A DNA stretch of 64,000 bases, from assembly GCA_050084515.1 (NCBI GenBank), contig CM114271.1, forward strand, positions 35,960,001 to 36,024,000. The letters are read 5' to 3'. The notes under the pieces are model-generated. The model did not search any database. It was not told the origin of the DNA and was given only the letters and a program-made list of their open reading frames with translations. Shown piece by piece: positions 46,225-56,280 of this stretch. Position numbers and translations under genes: made by a program. This stretch comes from Blasia pusilla. Its lineage: Eukaryota; Marchantiophyta; Marchantiopsida; Blasiales. How positions within the stretch are numbered: the stretch's first letter is position 1; every line of letters starts with the position of its first letter.

Positions 46225-48009
46225 CTAATCTCCGCTCAAGGCTTTGGTGAAGACTTTTGCACGGTTATCCTCTATTGGACAATAGACTAACTTCAAAACC
46301 TCTCTCTCGATCAACTTATGAACAAAATGATAGTGGATCTCTATGAGCTTTGTACAAGCATGAAACACAGGATTATCCGCTATGGAAATGTAACTCTGAT
46401 TGTCATACCACATTACAATAGCACTTTCTCGTGCTTCTCCTATGTCCTCCAATATCCATCACAACCATACTACTTCACAACAAGCATAACAAGCCCCCTT
46501 ATACTCTGCCTTGGTAGAAGAAAGAGCCACCGTAAGTTGCTTCTTGCTGACCCACGACACCACACCTAATCCTACCAAGAAATAATCTCCCAAAACTGAT
46601 ATCCAAGAATCTGAGTCTCCTGCCCAATCCGAGTGACAAAAGGCTGTAATTTCCATCCCTATTCCATAGGTGATGATGTAATCGATAGTGCCTTTGATAT
46701 ACTTCAACACACGCATACCTGCCTTCCAATGATTCTCACGAGGCTTAGTTGAGAAGCTACTCAACACTCCCATAGTAAAGCTAATGTTTGGTCTTGTGTT
46801 GCACAAAAATATCAAATTGCCCACAAGCTTTCTGTACAACTTTTCATCTACCAATGGTGAAACATCCTTCATTGAGAGGGTCAAATCTACATCCATTGGC
46901 CAGACCACTTCCTTACACTCGGTCATCCAGAATGCCTTCAAGATTTCTCTAACATACTTTTGCTGCGAGAGAAAAATAAAAATGTGACTGTTGCAAAATC
47001 TCCAACCCTATAAAGTAGTGCAAAAGATCTAAATCTGACATTTCAAACTCATATTTCAACACTTCCATCATTTCCTTTATTTTCTTATTATGGTCTCTTG
47101 TGATGATCAGATCATCCACATACAGAACTATTAACATATACATCCCATCTTTGCAAAACACATACAAATTTGCTTCTAACGGACTCTTGATGAGACCCTT
47201 CTCTCGAAATAATGTATCTATTCGTTGATACCATACCCTTGGGGCTTGCTTCAATCCATACAATGCTTGACGAAGCAAACACACTTTCTCTTATGATCCG
47301 AGTGTCTCAAAACCTGGTGGTTGAGATACATACACCTCCTCCTTGAGACTCCCATTCAGAAATGCAGACTTCACATTGTATTGGCATACATGCCGATGTC
47401 TTGTTCTTGCCACCGCTAGAATAATTTGAATGGTTTTCATCTTGCAGTAGGAGCAAAAGTCCCATAGTAATCAAAACCTTTGATATGTGAACATCCTTGT
47501 GCAACCAACCTCGCTTTGAGTTTATCCAATATACCGTCCGACTTGTACTTGGTCTTGTACACCCACTTGGTGCGTATTATCTTCCTACTCTTTGATTTCT
47601 CAACCAAAGTCCACGTTTCATTTCTTTGAATAATGTCCATCTCCATTTGCATGGCCTTTCTCCATTGAGGATGAGCAAGGGCCTCATCCAAGCATGATGG
47701 CTCTTTCACCTTCAAGACCTCTGTCATCAAGGCCATGTTGACGAGATGTGCGGAAGCTCTATTTTGCTCTTCTAGTCTCTTGGATCTCCTTGGATGTGTA
47801 ACAACTTCATCACTTGTTGGTGGATCCTTACCATCCAAGAGCTGCTTTATCCACTTAGGGTTTGAAGACCATAGTGGAAGAGCAAGCAACTCTTTGTAAT
47901 CATCACCAAATTCTTCTTCTTGATGATCCGGTGTAAACATTAATGGTGTGCTGTGGTGGTTCGTCTTTTCGTTTGATGATAATATGGACGGACCACTGAT
48001 ATCCGCCAC
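46225..48009 (-). pseudogene. RT-RNase H of the second copia element
   Basis: RT N-terminus at 47437-48009 has 'EPSCLDEALAHPQWRKAMQM' and 'TKWVYKTKYKSDG'. 46949-47284 has 'LYGLKQAPRVWYQRI' and an intact 'VLYVDDLIITRDHN' with both catalytic Asp. RNase H at 46225-46941 has 'HSDWAGDSDSW', 'SSTKAEYKGA' and 'WYDNQSYISIADNPVFHACT'. Frameshifts near 47284-47437 and 46941-46955 break it into pieces. It is less decayed in the catalytic centre than the first element. Confidence 0.87.
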
Positions 48010-48102
48010 TTGACAAGGCTATTCCTAGAATACCACATAACGACTCACAAGCATCTTCTTTGCCTCAGGACACCATAGGCGATAAGCTTTAAACTCATCA
48101 CT

Positions 48103-49066
48103 TTATCCCATAAAGATGCACTTCCTCCTCTTGGAATCGAACTTGGTCTTGGATGCTACAAGAATATGTACAAAGCACTCGCTACCAAAATTCCTGAAGT
48201 GTTGGACTGATGTTTCCTTACTTGAGTATGCTTGATAAGGAGTCATGCCTTGCATTGACTTGGTAGCACTTCTATTTAGAATATAAATGGCAGTATAAAC
48301 GACTTCAACCCAAAATCCTTTTGTTAAACCTTTTGCTTTCATCATACATCTTGCCATATCCACCATTGTACGCTTTCGATGCTCAACAACACCATTTTTT
48401 TGTGGTGTATGTGCCGTGGTTAACTGTCGCTTGATTCCATGCTCCCCCAAATATTTGTTGAATTCTATTAATAAGAATTCTCCTCCTCGTTTCTCTACGA
48501 AGCTTCTCTACATTCTTTCCTGTCTCATTCTCAACCAGCTTGTGCTATACTTTAAATTTTATAAAAGCACTTGCCTTACCACGAAGGAAATACACCCACA
48601 TCTTCCTACTATAATCGTTGACAACTAAAAAGAAATACGACGAACTACCTAATGCCAATGTTCTCATTCTACCACATAGGTTAGCATATATAAACTCTAG
48701 AGGAGCCTTTGCTCTATTTCTGGACTCTTGTGGAAATGGTTTTCGGTATTGCTTGCCTATCATACAAGCTTCATATATATCCGATACTCCAAAAATTGTT
48801 GGTAAATCAGCAACCATGCATGATTTCTGCATCTGACTCAATAAGGGAAAGCTAGGTCATCAAAATCTTTCATGCCACAACTTACTGCTACCAAGATCTG
48901 TACCTACACTTGTCGTGAAAGCATATAACTTGTAGATGTTTCCGCACCGTATACCTTCACCCGTTACTTTCCTATTGACATCCTTAATGACTACTCCAGA
49001 TTTCTTGAAATGAACTTCTAAGTTGCGATCATATAATATTGCTACTGAAAGCAAATTCCGCTTCAA
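48103..49066 (-). pseudogene. Integrase of the second copia element
   Basis: 48860-49066 carries the pre-integrase region ('KRNLLSVAILYDRNLEVHFK', 'SSKLWHERF'). 48545-48841 carries 'EACMIGKQYRKPFPQESRNR', 'EFIYANLCGRM' (the first catalytic Asp of the usual H(S/A)D reads Asn) and 'NDYSRKMWVYFLRGKA'. 48103-48450 carries 'HTPQKNGVVEHRKRTMVDMA' with the catalytic Glu, then 'KGFWVEVVYTAIYILNRSAT'. Frame breaks separate the parts. Confidence 0.85.
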
Positions 49067-49327
49067 CTCTGGTATGTACCGTACATCAGTTAACTTCTTT
49101 TCATCTCCTTTTTATGAGACGAAGGAAAATTTTCCTTTTCCTTCTACAAGGCACTTTGCATTATTCCCAACAATAATAACGATGGGCTCTTGCAAAGGCT
49201 GTAAGGAGCTATACTAATGCTTATGATTGGTCATATGCCTAGATGCTCCACTATTGAGCACCCATGCATCTTCACTCTTTGACTTAGTGGAATTTTTTTC
49301 CTGTGTACAAAACTCTTCGATTGCTAT

Positions 49328-49790
49328 CTAAGCATCTATCTCATATTCTCCTAGTTCTACAGAATTTCCATACTCCTTCTTAGGTCTTAAATAACCCTTC
49401 TTCTCATCCTGACTCCTCTTTCTACAATCTTTGATAAGATGACCTAGCTTACCACAATAAAAATATTTGAAGGCATTCCTTGGAAATTTCTTCGTTACAT
49501 TTGAACTGTAATCTTGATTTCTACCTCTCTGTACTTTGGCAGTAAATACTACATCATTTCCCTCTCTTGCTTTGAAGCGCATTTCCACATCTACCAACAT
49601 TGTACTAAATTGTTCAAAAGTATGCGGCGTGGATCTTACTTGAGTATCCAATGCAATGATCAAACGGTCATACCTCGAAGGCAAAATCCTTATGCATCGA
49701 CCGCCAAATCTTCGCTAGACTTTGTAATTCCTATGGACGCCATCTGATTTTGAAGATTCTTGATCTTTGTCAAATATTGCCGTCCAACGG
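49328..49790 (-). pseudogene. Gag middle and zinc knuckle of the second copia element
   Basis: The segment just upstream of 49684 reads 'KIKNLQNQMASIGITKSSED' and continues 'ILPSRYDRLIIALDTQ', as in Tnt1-type gag. The nucleocapsid knuckle is 'YFYCGKLGHLIKDC', where the first Cys of CX2CX4HX4C is Tyr. A stop or frameshift lies near 49690. The N-terminal third of gag is separated from this part by the GC-rich repeat at 49798-50045. Confidence 0.8.
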
Positions 49791-49797
49791 ACCAAAA

Positions 49798-50045
49798 TTT
49801 TGCGGGCCTTGAGCATGTGCCTGCCCGCCTTAGCGCGCACTTGCCCGCCCTATCGCGCACTTGCCCGCCCTAGCCCGTGCCCAATCAGCCCTGAGCCCGC
49901 GCCTGCCCGCACCTTCCCGCCTGGAGCTCGTGCCTGCCCGTCTTGAGCCCTCACCTTCCCGTCTTGAGCCCACACCTGCCCGCTCGGAGCCCGCCCTACG
50001 AGCCATGCAACAGGTGCGGGCTCCGTGAGCCCAGGTCTATATGGC
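49798..50045. repeat. GC-rich minisatellite, 21-bp period, inside copia gag
   Basis: CCCGCC-rich DNA in an otherwise AT-rich area. The clearest units, about 49922-49990, follow 'ctgcccgtcttgagcccaca' with a 21-bp period. Read on the minus strand they give a seven-residue repeat (V-x-A-Q-D-G-K type). The minus strand is G-rich with spaced GGG runs, so quadruplex formation is possible. It interrupts the gag frame of a copia element. Confidence 0.85.
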
Positions 50046-50393
50046 GGGCCCGGGTGCGGTCTGGGCATGTCCGAGGATATGTCCGTTTCCGTGCAATCTT
50101 GACGCCAACAATACAACAAGATCGATATCACCAGATGAAGATGAACATGCAGAACTCAAAGTAGCTTGTGGATTCGAATCGACCCCTGTAGCCATCTCCC
50201 AGATCGCAAATGACTTGAGGACAGTTCTCATTTTGAACTTCCATGATGTATAGTGAGACCCATCTTACTTTCCTTCACCCAACAGAGGATGGGGAGCACA
50301 AACTGATGAAGAAGAAGCCATCTCGCAAGAATTTGTGCGAACATACTAGATCGCCAGATACAAAATACCAGAGAGTCTACAACTCTGATACCA
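50046..50393 (-). pseudogene. Copia gag N-terminus and leader
   Basis: On the minus strand the primer site TGGTATCAGAGTT (50381-50393) follows the LTR. The gag start is at ATG near 50318 ('MASSSSVCAPHPLLGEG'), and after a stop the frame continues 'YTSWKFKMRTVLKSFAIWEM', the usual start of a UBN2-type gag. It runs into the GC-rich repeat. The primer site matches initiator tRNA-Met well. Confidence 0.75.
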
Positions 50394-50627
50394 TGTGAGA
50401 AAACACAATGTGATGAAATCAGTGAAATGTTTCACAAATCTTGGAGTTACAAAGTGGCCTAGTCTGTCTATGCCCTCACAGAAGAGCTTAGATGGAACTT
50501 GAACATAGAGATAACTCGACGTACGAGAATGCGCTACCACAGCGGCTTCCGATTATTTTACTACTCGAGAAACTAGGGTTTTTTACCCATTTTTCTTTAT
50601 TTCTATTTATGCCGAGATGACATAGCA
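50394..50627 (-). repeat. LTR (234 bp) of a copia element
   Basis: Bounded by TG at 50394 and CA at 50627, with a primer site directly to its left. It is unrelated in sequence to the 314-318 bp LTRs of the first element and to the LTR fragment at 46012-46150. It is inserted at, or joined to, the integrase region of the third element. Confidence 0.7.
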
Positions 50628-52038
50628 TGTGCCACCTCAGCAATATGTCAATTCTTCCTCTTAGCGTCTCCATTTTGTTGTGGAGTGAAACGACAAGTTA
50701 GTTGACATTGGATGCCATTTTGACGTAAATAGTCATCAAACTTTATTGAAAGATACTCTTCTCCTCCATCACAATGTAATTTTAGAACGTGTTCTCTAGT
50801 CTGCTTTTCTAGTTCAACTTTTAATGTTTGGAACATTGAAAATACTTCTCACTTGGCTTTAAGAAAGTACACCCACATATACCTAGAGAAGTCATTAATA
50901 AATAAAATAAAGTACTAAAAATCACTAAGGCTATGTTGTGATGTTGTCCATACATCACTGTGAATCAACTCCAATATCTTGGATGCTTTTCTACCTTGCT
51001 TTGGAAATGGAAATCTAGTTTATTTTCCAAATTGGCAAGCAAGGCATACCTCTAACATAGTAGGACTCACTAATTTATGAAATCTTATTACTATATTAGA
51101 TGAGGAAAGACTCTGTAATCTTTGAAGATTTATATGCCCAATTCTCTTATGCCACACATTTAGATCTGTGACTTGTTGGCCACTTTGACCATATATTGTT
51201 GTTTGAATCTCTGGCATAGAAACATCTAATTTGAACATTCTTCCAGATCTAATTCCTTTGGCTATCATAGTGTGGTCATCCATTATTTCAATGAAAAAAC
51301 TATCTATGTTAAACTTCACTTGATAATCCTATTCTACTATCTGTTCTATAAAGATTAAGTTTCTTGCAATGGTAGAAAAATAGAGAAGATTTCCAAGAGC
51401 ACAAAGACCATATGATGCTATTAGAACTTCACCAGTATATGTGATATGATGTTGAGTATCATCTTCTATGAGCACTATTGCACGATCTTTCACCAACTTT
51501 ATACTACTGAACCATTTAGCTTGTGAGGTCATATGATTTGATGCACCAGAGTCGATGTATCAATATGATGTCGAGTCTTTCTTGACCATTTCTCCCATAT
51601 GATGAGTCGTGACCAAGAGGTGCTCAATTTATAAATGTTGTTGTTGTTCTTGATACTGCCCTTGGTGTTGTTGCTCCACATAATTTTGTTGCCGTAAGGT
51701 TCCCGTTCTCATATGTGCCTTCTTCTTGAAGCAAAACCTTTGAATAGTGACCCTTTATCCCAAAGTAATTGGAAGATCCAGAGACCCTCTGTTGTTGATC
51801 TCGATCCCAATGGTTTCTTCCATCACCAACTTGTGATTGTGTCTAGTAATGACTCAAAATTTATAGTAGATCAAGTGGCGTTATATTGAGTGCCTCTTCC
51901 TCCATGCTTGATACCCGCCATGACTACAGAAGCTTCTACCACGACCTCTGCCTCCGTTTGATCCATTTTTGCAAATTGCCCACTCTCTTGCATACTAGAA
52001 TAGTTATTACTACCTACTAGGTGCAGCTTCTCACTGAT

Positions 52039-52600
52039 TTACATTGGGACTAACTCTTGAAAAGTTGGATACTTCTCTCTCAAAGAGATAGAAGTCTCAA
52101 AGGACTTGTAATCCTTTGGAAGGCCTTGAAGAGTGAACAAAGTCATGTCATCATCTTCTACTGTCATTCCAATGCTATTCAACTTATTAATAATATGTCT
52201 GACACTCAAAATATAGTCATTGATGCTCTGAGATCCTTTCCTCACTTCATTCAATTAATGTTTCAATTGAAGCTTTTTGGCCTTTGAAAATATCTAGAAA
52301 AACTTTTCCAATGCATCCTAGGACTCTTTCAGAGTATCAACATCTTGAATATGATCTATAATTGGAAAACTAATCGTTATTGAAATATAGTGGACTACTT
52401 GCGTTGCGCGTTTGTTCCAAGGGCGAAAATTCAAGTCTGTTGAGTCATCTTCTAGCTTGGCCTCATCAATTGTAACAAGCTCCTATAGTTCTTGACCCAT
52501 GAGAAATTGTTTCATTCGAAATTCCAGACATTATAGTTTTTCTTGTCTAGCTCCTCGCCTGTGATTCCTGTTGAGGACTACTCCATGAAGAACAATTTTA
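52039..52600 (-). pseudogene. Gag of the third copia element
   Basis: 'NEVRKGSQSINDYILSVRHI' and 'VEDDDMTLFTLQGLPKDYKS' at 52039-52254 match the gag of the complete element closely. The start codon region at about 52580 ('MEYSSTGITGEELDKKNYNV') lacks the early stop of the first element, but later stops are present. Confidence 0.8.
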
Positions 52601-52722
52601 CTCAAAAAAATGTAATGTCAAGCTCTTCATTGCTCCAAACTGAAATTTTACCTTCTCTTGCCTCTCTACTCTGCTCAAACATAAAAAAATTTAAGTGATG
52701 TTCTCCCATCACTTTAATACCA

Positions 52723-53031
52723 TGTAGAAAAATGTTAAGGAAGCATAAGTGGTGGAAAACGACTCTCACACTCACACACCACCATGGAAAAAAAAATTTT
52801 GCAATAAGAGAATGAGTGGAGAGTGGTCCCCTTCTCAATTCTATACAAGAAATCCTAACATACCCTGATCCTAATCATAGTCTTGAGTTAGACTTAGTGT
52901 GATTAACTAATCCTAGTTAAGATAACCGTGCTTAATTGACTAACCAAGATTAAGTTTCCGTACTTTGTGTGAGTACCAAATTTTAGGAGTTAGGGTGTTG
53001 GATGAGCTTGATTGTGACTCAATCTTCAACA
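52723..53031 (-). repeat. 5' LTR of the third copia element
   Basis: 309 bp from TGTAGAAAAATG to ...TCTTCAACA, with canonical TG...CA ends. It aligns with the LTRs of the first element, and so shows that the TA ends there are point changes. The primer site TGGTATTAAAGT lies directly left at 52711-52722. Confidence 0.88.
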
Positions 53032-54230
53032 TGCCATAGGCGAGCTTGGATGAAATCATCTTTGGCTAAGGCACTAGTGGCTATTATGGATTTGCAATAA
53101 TTGGATTGTACAAGTCCAAAGGTGGGTTGAGAATTTGGCAACTTCCAAGCTGGTTTTAATTACCGTACCGTATGAAAATCATCCTTCATGTCGTGAACCT
53201 TCATGCTCCTACGTATTTCACTTGCTAGGTTTTGCACGCCGAATGCTATTCGTTGACTGATTGCTAGTCATAATCCCTTACAATGGAATTAGTAGACATA
53301 AAATGAATGCTATTTATACACCAACGACTATTCATAGCCCAACACCTATTCACAACACGACTACTATTTACAAACCACTAACTATTCAGATGCCTGCTTC
53401 AATCCTCCATTCCAATTTCATAAGTTTTTTATAAGAATAAACCTTCATGAAATGTTGTCAACTTTTGAGTTGTCTTAATGACCGCACTATGTGAAAGAAG
53501 TTTGTCATGTGATGAACATCCATGATTATTTCTAAAGCAAAAACTATACATAGCACGACTATTATCTACGATTAGGCAACAACCTCTACGCCAATAACTT
53601 CTTGGTGATCGGCAGCTATTTCCGCACAGAGCGAAGTCTATTCGGAGTTTGATTTGTAATTAGAAAGGTAATGAGCTTTGTCTAAATCTTCGCAGAGGAT
53701 TGTACATCAACTTACAATACAAAGAGTGAAATCTTTGTTAAAGAAAGTGGCAAGATATCTACCAATTGCCCATGAGTATAGTAGTAGCTAACAATACAAT
53801 AACTTGGATCATATACTAAAACTTTGCTTTTTAGGCATCATCGTGACTCTTTGGTAAGAATTTACACTGATGTTATAGTCACCCATGTCAAAGGGAATTC
53901 AAAATTGGTTTTCCATTCCGTATCTAAATCAACCAACGTGGCAAGATGTAATAACTCTTGTTGCTAAAACATTGTTGCTCAAAGGGTTCTGGTTGATCTC
54001 CACTAATACATGCCCTTGCATCGAATCAAACACAACAACTAAGTTTTTACCCGCTCATAGCTAATTCATCTCCTATTCCTTGGTAGCCACATGCTTCTAT
54101 TTCAAAATAGTGTCCTTCCTCTCTCTCGTTTCCCGCCATTGTTGACAATACACTTCAACTCTTGTCCATAAATTGCAATGTAGTGGAAAACGCTTAGGGG
54201 AACCTTAATCGGACTGTCTGGTAAGTATTA
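53032..54230. other. Intergenic, no recognisable gene
   Basis: 53290-53400 holds degenerate repeats of a word like 'acgactattca(c/t)a'. The rest has no coding or element signal that I can support. Confidence 0.4.
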
Positions 54231-54240
54231 CTAGTAAGGT

Positions 54241-54259
54241 GCCAGTGCGATGCACGGGT
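54241..54259 (-). other. Helitron subterminal hairpin
   Basis: 'gccagtgc', a three-base loop, then 'gcacgggt' on the plus strand. It stands seven bases inside the CTAG terminus. Confidence 0.8.
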
Positions 54260-54333
54260 GTAAGAGGGAATACGAAAGATGCAAATAGGCAAGAAGGAAT
54301 CAATTTTTTTGATCTGATTTTGAAATATTTATT

Positions 54334-56240
54334 TTATCCAAATATTTTTTTATACACTACATTCCGTATATAGTCACCTTCCTTATTTGAATGTTCATCT
54401 CTTCCAATTGTAATGTGGATAGAACTTCTCTTCCCTACTCTAGATAATGCTACATATAATTGGCCATGAGAAAATACTGGAGTAGGCAAGTAAATGCCCA
54501 ACTTTTGCAAAGTTTGACCTTCGGACTTATTGATAGTCATAGCAAAAGCCGGTCGAATAAGGAATTGAAACTACGTAAATCAAATGGCAAACGTGAATCT
54601 GATGCAATCAATGGGATACGTGGAACAAAAATTTGATCTCCAATATTCTTCCCTGTGATAATTTCAGCATCTATGCAATGTTGCATAAATCCACGAACCA
54701 CCAATCTTGTCCCGTTTGCTTATCCATGTGCTCCATTCATGTTTTGTAACAGCATGATTGGTGCCCCAATCTTCAAACACAATCGGTACGGAGGAAGTCC
54801 TGAAGGCAAGCATGTGTTCAAAAATTCAGTTGGATATATATGAGTCATCCCCTCATTTGGAATAGAGTCCACACTGAGGTAAACTTGCTCCTATACACAA
54901 AATATAATGAGTTTGTAAGAAAAGATAATATTAATATCCAAACTTGTAATTGAATAACTCTTTTATAAAAGTTAAATGGATTACCTCTCTTGGAAACCGT
55001 GACATTACGCTTGCATTTATGTCATCTACATCTTGATTTCTCATAGTCAAAATTGCCATATCTCTCAAGAAATCAATGTCATTGAATTTGGATGGAAAAT
55101 TCCCATATATCAAATCAATAAGATCACATATCTTATTACTTTTGGTAACAATTTCAGATGGTAATTGTATAAAGTCTTCTCCCAAATGTGGATGCAAAGG
55201 TACATGACCCTCTCCCACTTCTAATAACCAATCAACAAAAGCTTATTGTTCACTACGCAAGTGACCTTCCAACCTCTTAACTCACATGTTTGTAGACAAC
55301 TTCGAATTCATGACCTTTACATTAGACCAAAGAGATGACGTCTTTATGGTGGCTTGGATGATTTGCGGCCGATCCCCATGACAAACAATGGGCAACACTT
55401 GACGAAAATCACCACCAAATACCATAAGTTTTCCACCAAATGGTAATTGTCGGTGTTCATTAGAAAAAAAACTCCCATAATATCTTGTAAAGTTTGATTT
55501 ACAGCCTCAAATGCGTGACGATGAGCCATAGGAGCTTTGTCCCATATAATGAGCATTGCATCACGGATTAAACGCTCTCCATCTCTATTAACCGATAAAC
55601 TACAATAAGAAAAGGGGAGTAAATTAGAACTTGTGCCACCAAAATTGGAGCAAATTAAAATTGTGCATCACCTGAATTGGCACTTTCTTGCAAGTAGAGC
55701 TCTCATGAAGATTGATGGGGATTTTGAATCGCAAATGTGCAGTACGTCCTCCATCTAACAATAGAGTAGCTATTCCTGATGACGACAAAACCAAAGCTAT
55801 ACCTCTTGCACTCCTTACACTTGCAAGAAGAAGATTATATAAAAATGTTTTTCCCATTCCATGTGGGCCATCGATGAAAATTTGTTTTGGAGATGGTGGA
55901 GCATCCAAGCATATTTTATCAAGCTCATCATGTATAGCATCCCAAATAATACGTTGTCCTTCATTTAGACATACTTCTCCCAATTGCACTTGCTCAAATA
56001 GTTCTTCCATATCATACAATAGCTCTTGTTCTTCCAAATATGAATTTGATTGAAGTCGTTGGAAGTCAGGTTGGGGCATGTCTGGAAAGTCAGAAAGTCT
56101 TTTTTCTTGATCTTGTAAATAATAATGGACTTCCAACAATGCAGTATTAACCATAACATCTTCAACGGGAAGATTATGAATTCCACTTTTCTACAAAATA
56201 GGATGATAACCCGAAATTGTTTAAATTGTTGAATGCTCAA
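54334..56240 (-). pseudogene. Helitron PIF1-like helicase domain, broken
   Basis: 55624-56154 carries 'CLNEGQRIIWDAIHDELDKI' and the Walker A loop 'FIDGPHGMGKTFLYN', followed by 'LVLSSSGIATLLLDGGRTAH'. 55344-55556 carries 'LIIWDKAPMAHRHAFE', where the Walker B Glu of the usual DEAPM is Lys, then after a break at an A-run near 55465, 'NLWYLVVIF' for the usual GGDF block. 54931-55218 carries 'EDFIQLPSEIV'. 54334-54720 ends with 'RIPLIASDSRLPFDL', 'MTINKSEGQTLQKLGIYL' and 'HGQLYVALSR'. Splicing could join some parts, but the Walker B change and frameshifts make loss of function likely. Confidence 0.85.
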
Positions 56241-56280
56241 TAGAAGATACTATTAGGAATAAAAAAATGATGCAAGGATA

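Larger units (their letters stand above)
46012..49790 (-). mobile_element. Second Ty1/copia element, truncated and mosaic
   Basis: Minus-strand order is gag (49328-49790), integrase (48103-48841), RT (46949-48009) and RNase H (46225-46941). The polypurine tract AAGGGGGGG (46151-46159) is followed by an LTR start TGTTGAATTCTCAACATCC (46150 downward). Only about 140 bp of this 3' LTR remain before the 46002 boundary of the first element. A different LTR (50394-50627) stands on the 5' side, so the two ends disagree. The family is the same as the plus-strand remnant at 27.3-28.8 kb. Confidence 0.8.
50628..53031 (-). mobile_element. Third Ty1/copia element, 3'-truncated
   Basis: Same family as the complete element at 40.8-46 kb: each segment aligns with it at nucleotide level (for example 50641-50840 with 43329-43520, 51020-51320 with 43710-44010, 52060-52260 with 44750-44940). 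It keeps the 5' LTR (52723-53031), primer site, gag and half of integrase, and stops at 50628 where the 234-bp LTR begins. RT, RNase H and 3' LTR are missing. Frames are broken throughout. Confidence 0.88.

Noticed and set aside
49850-50131. GC-rich minus-strand frame with seven-residue repeats
   Set aside because: Arises from the 21-bp minisatellite and does not continue cleanly into gag.
40774-53031. The three copia copies as one long nested element
   Set aside because: The first has its own LTR pair and target duplication, and LTR families differ, so they are separate insertions.
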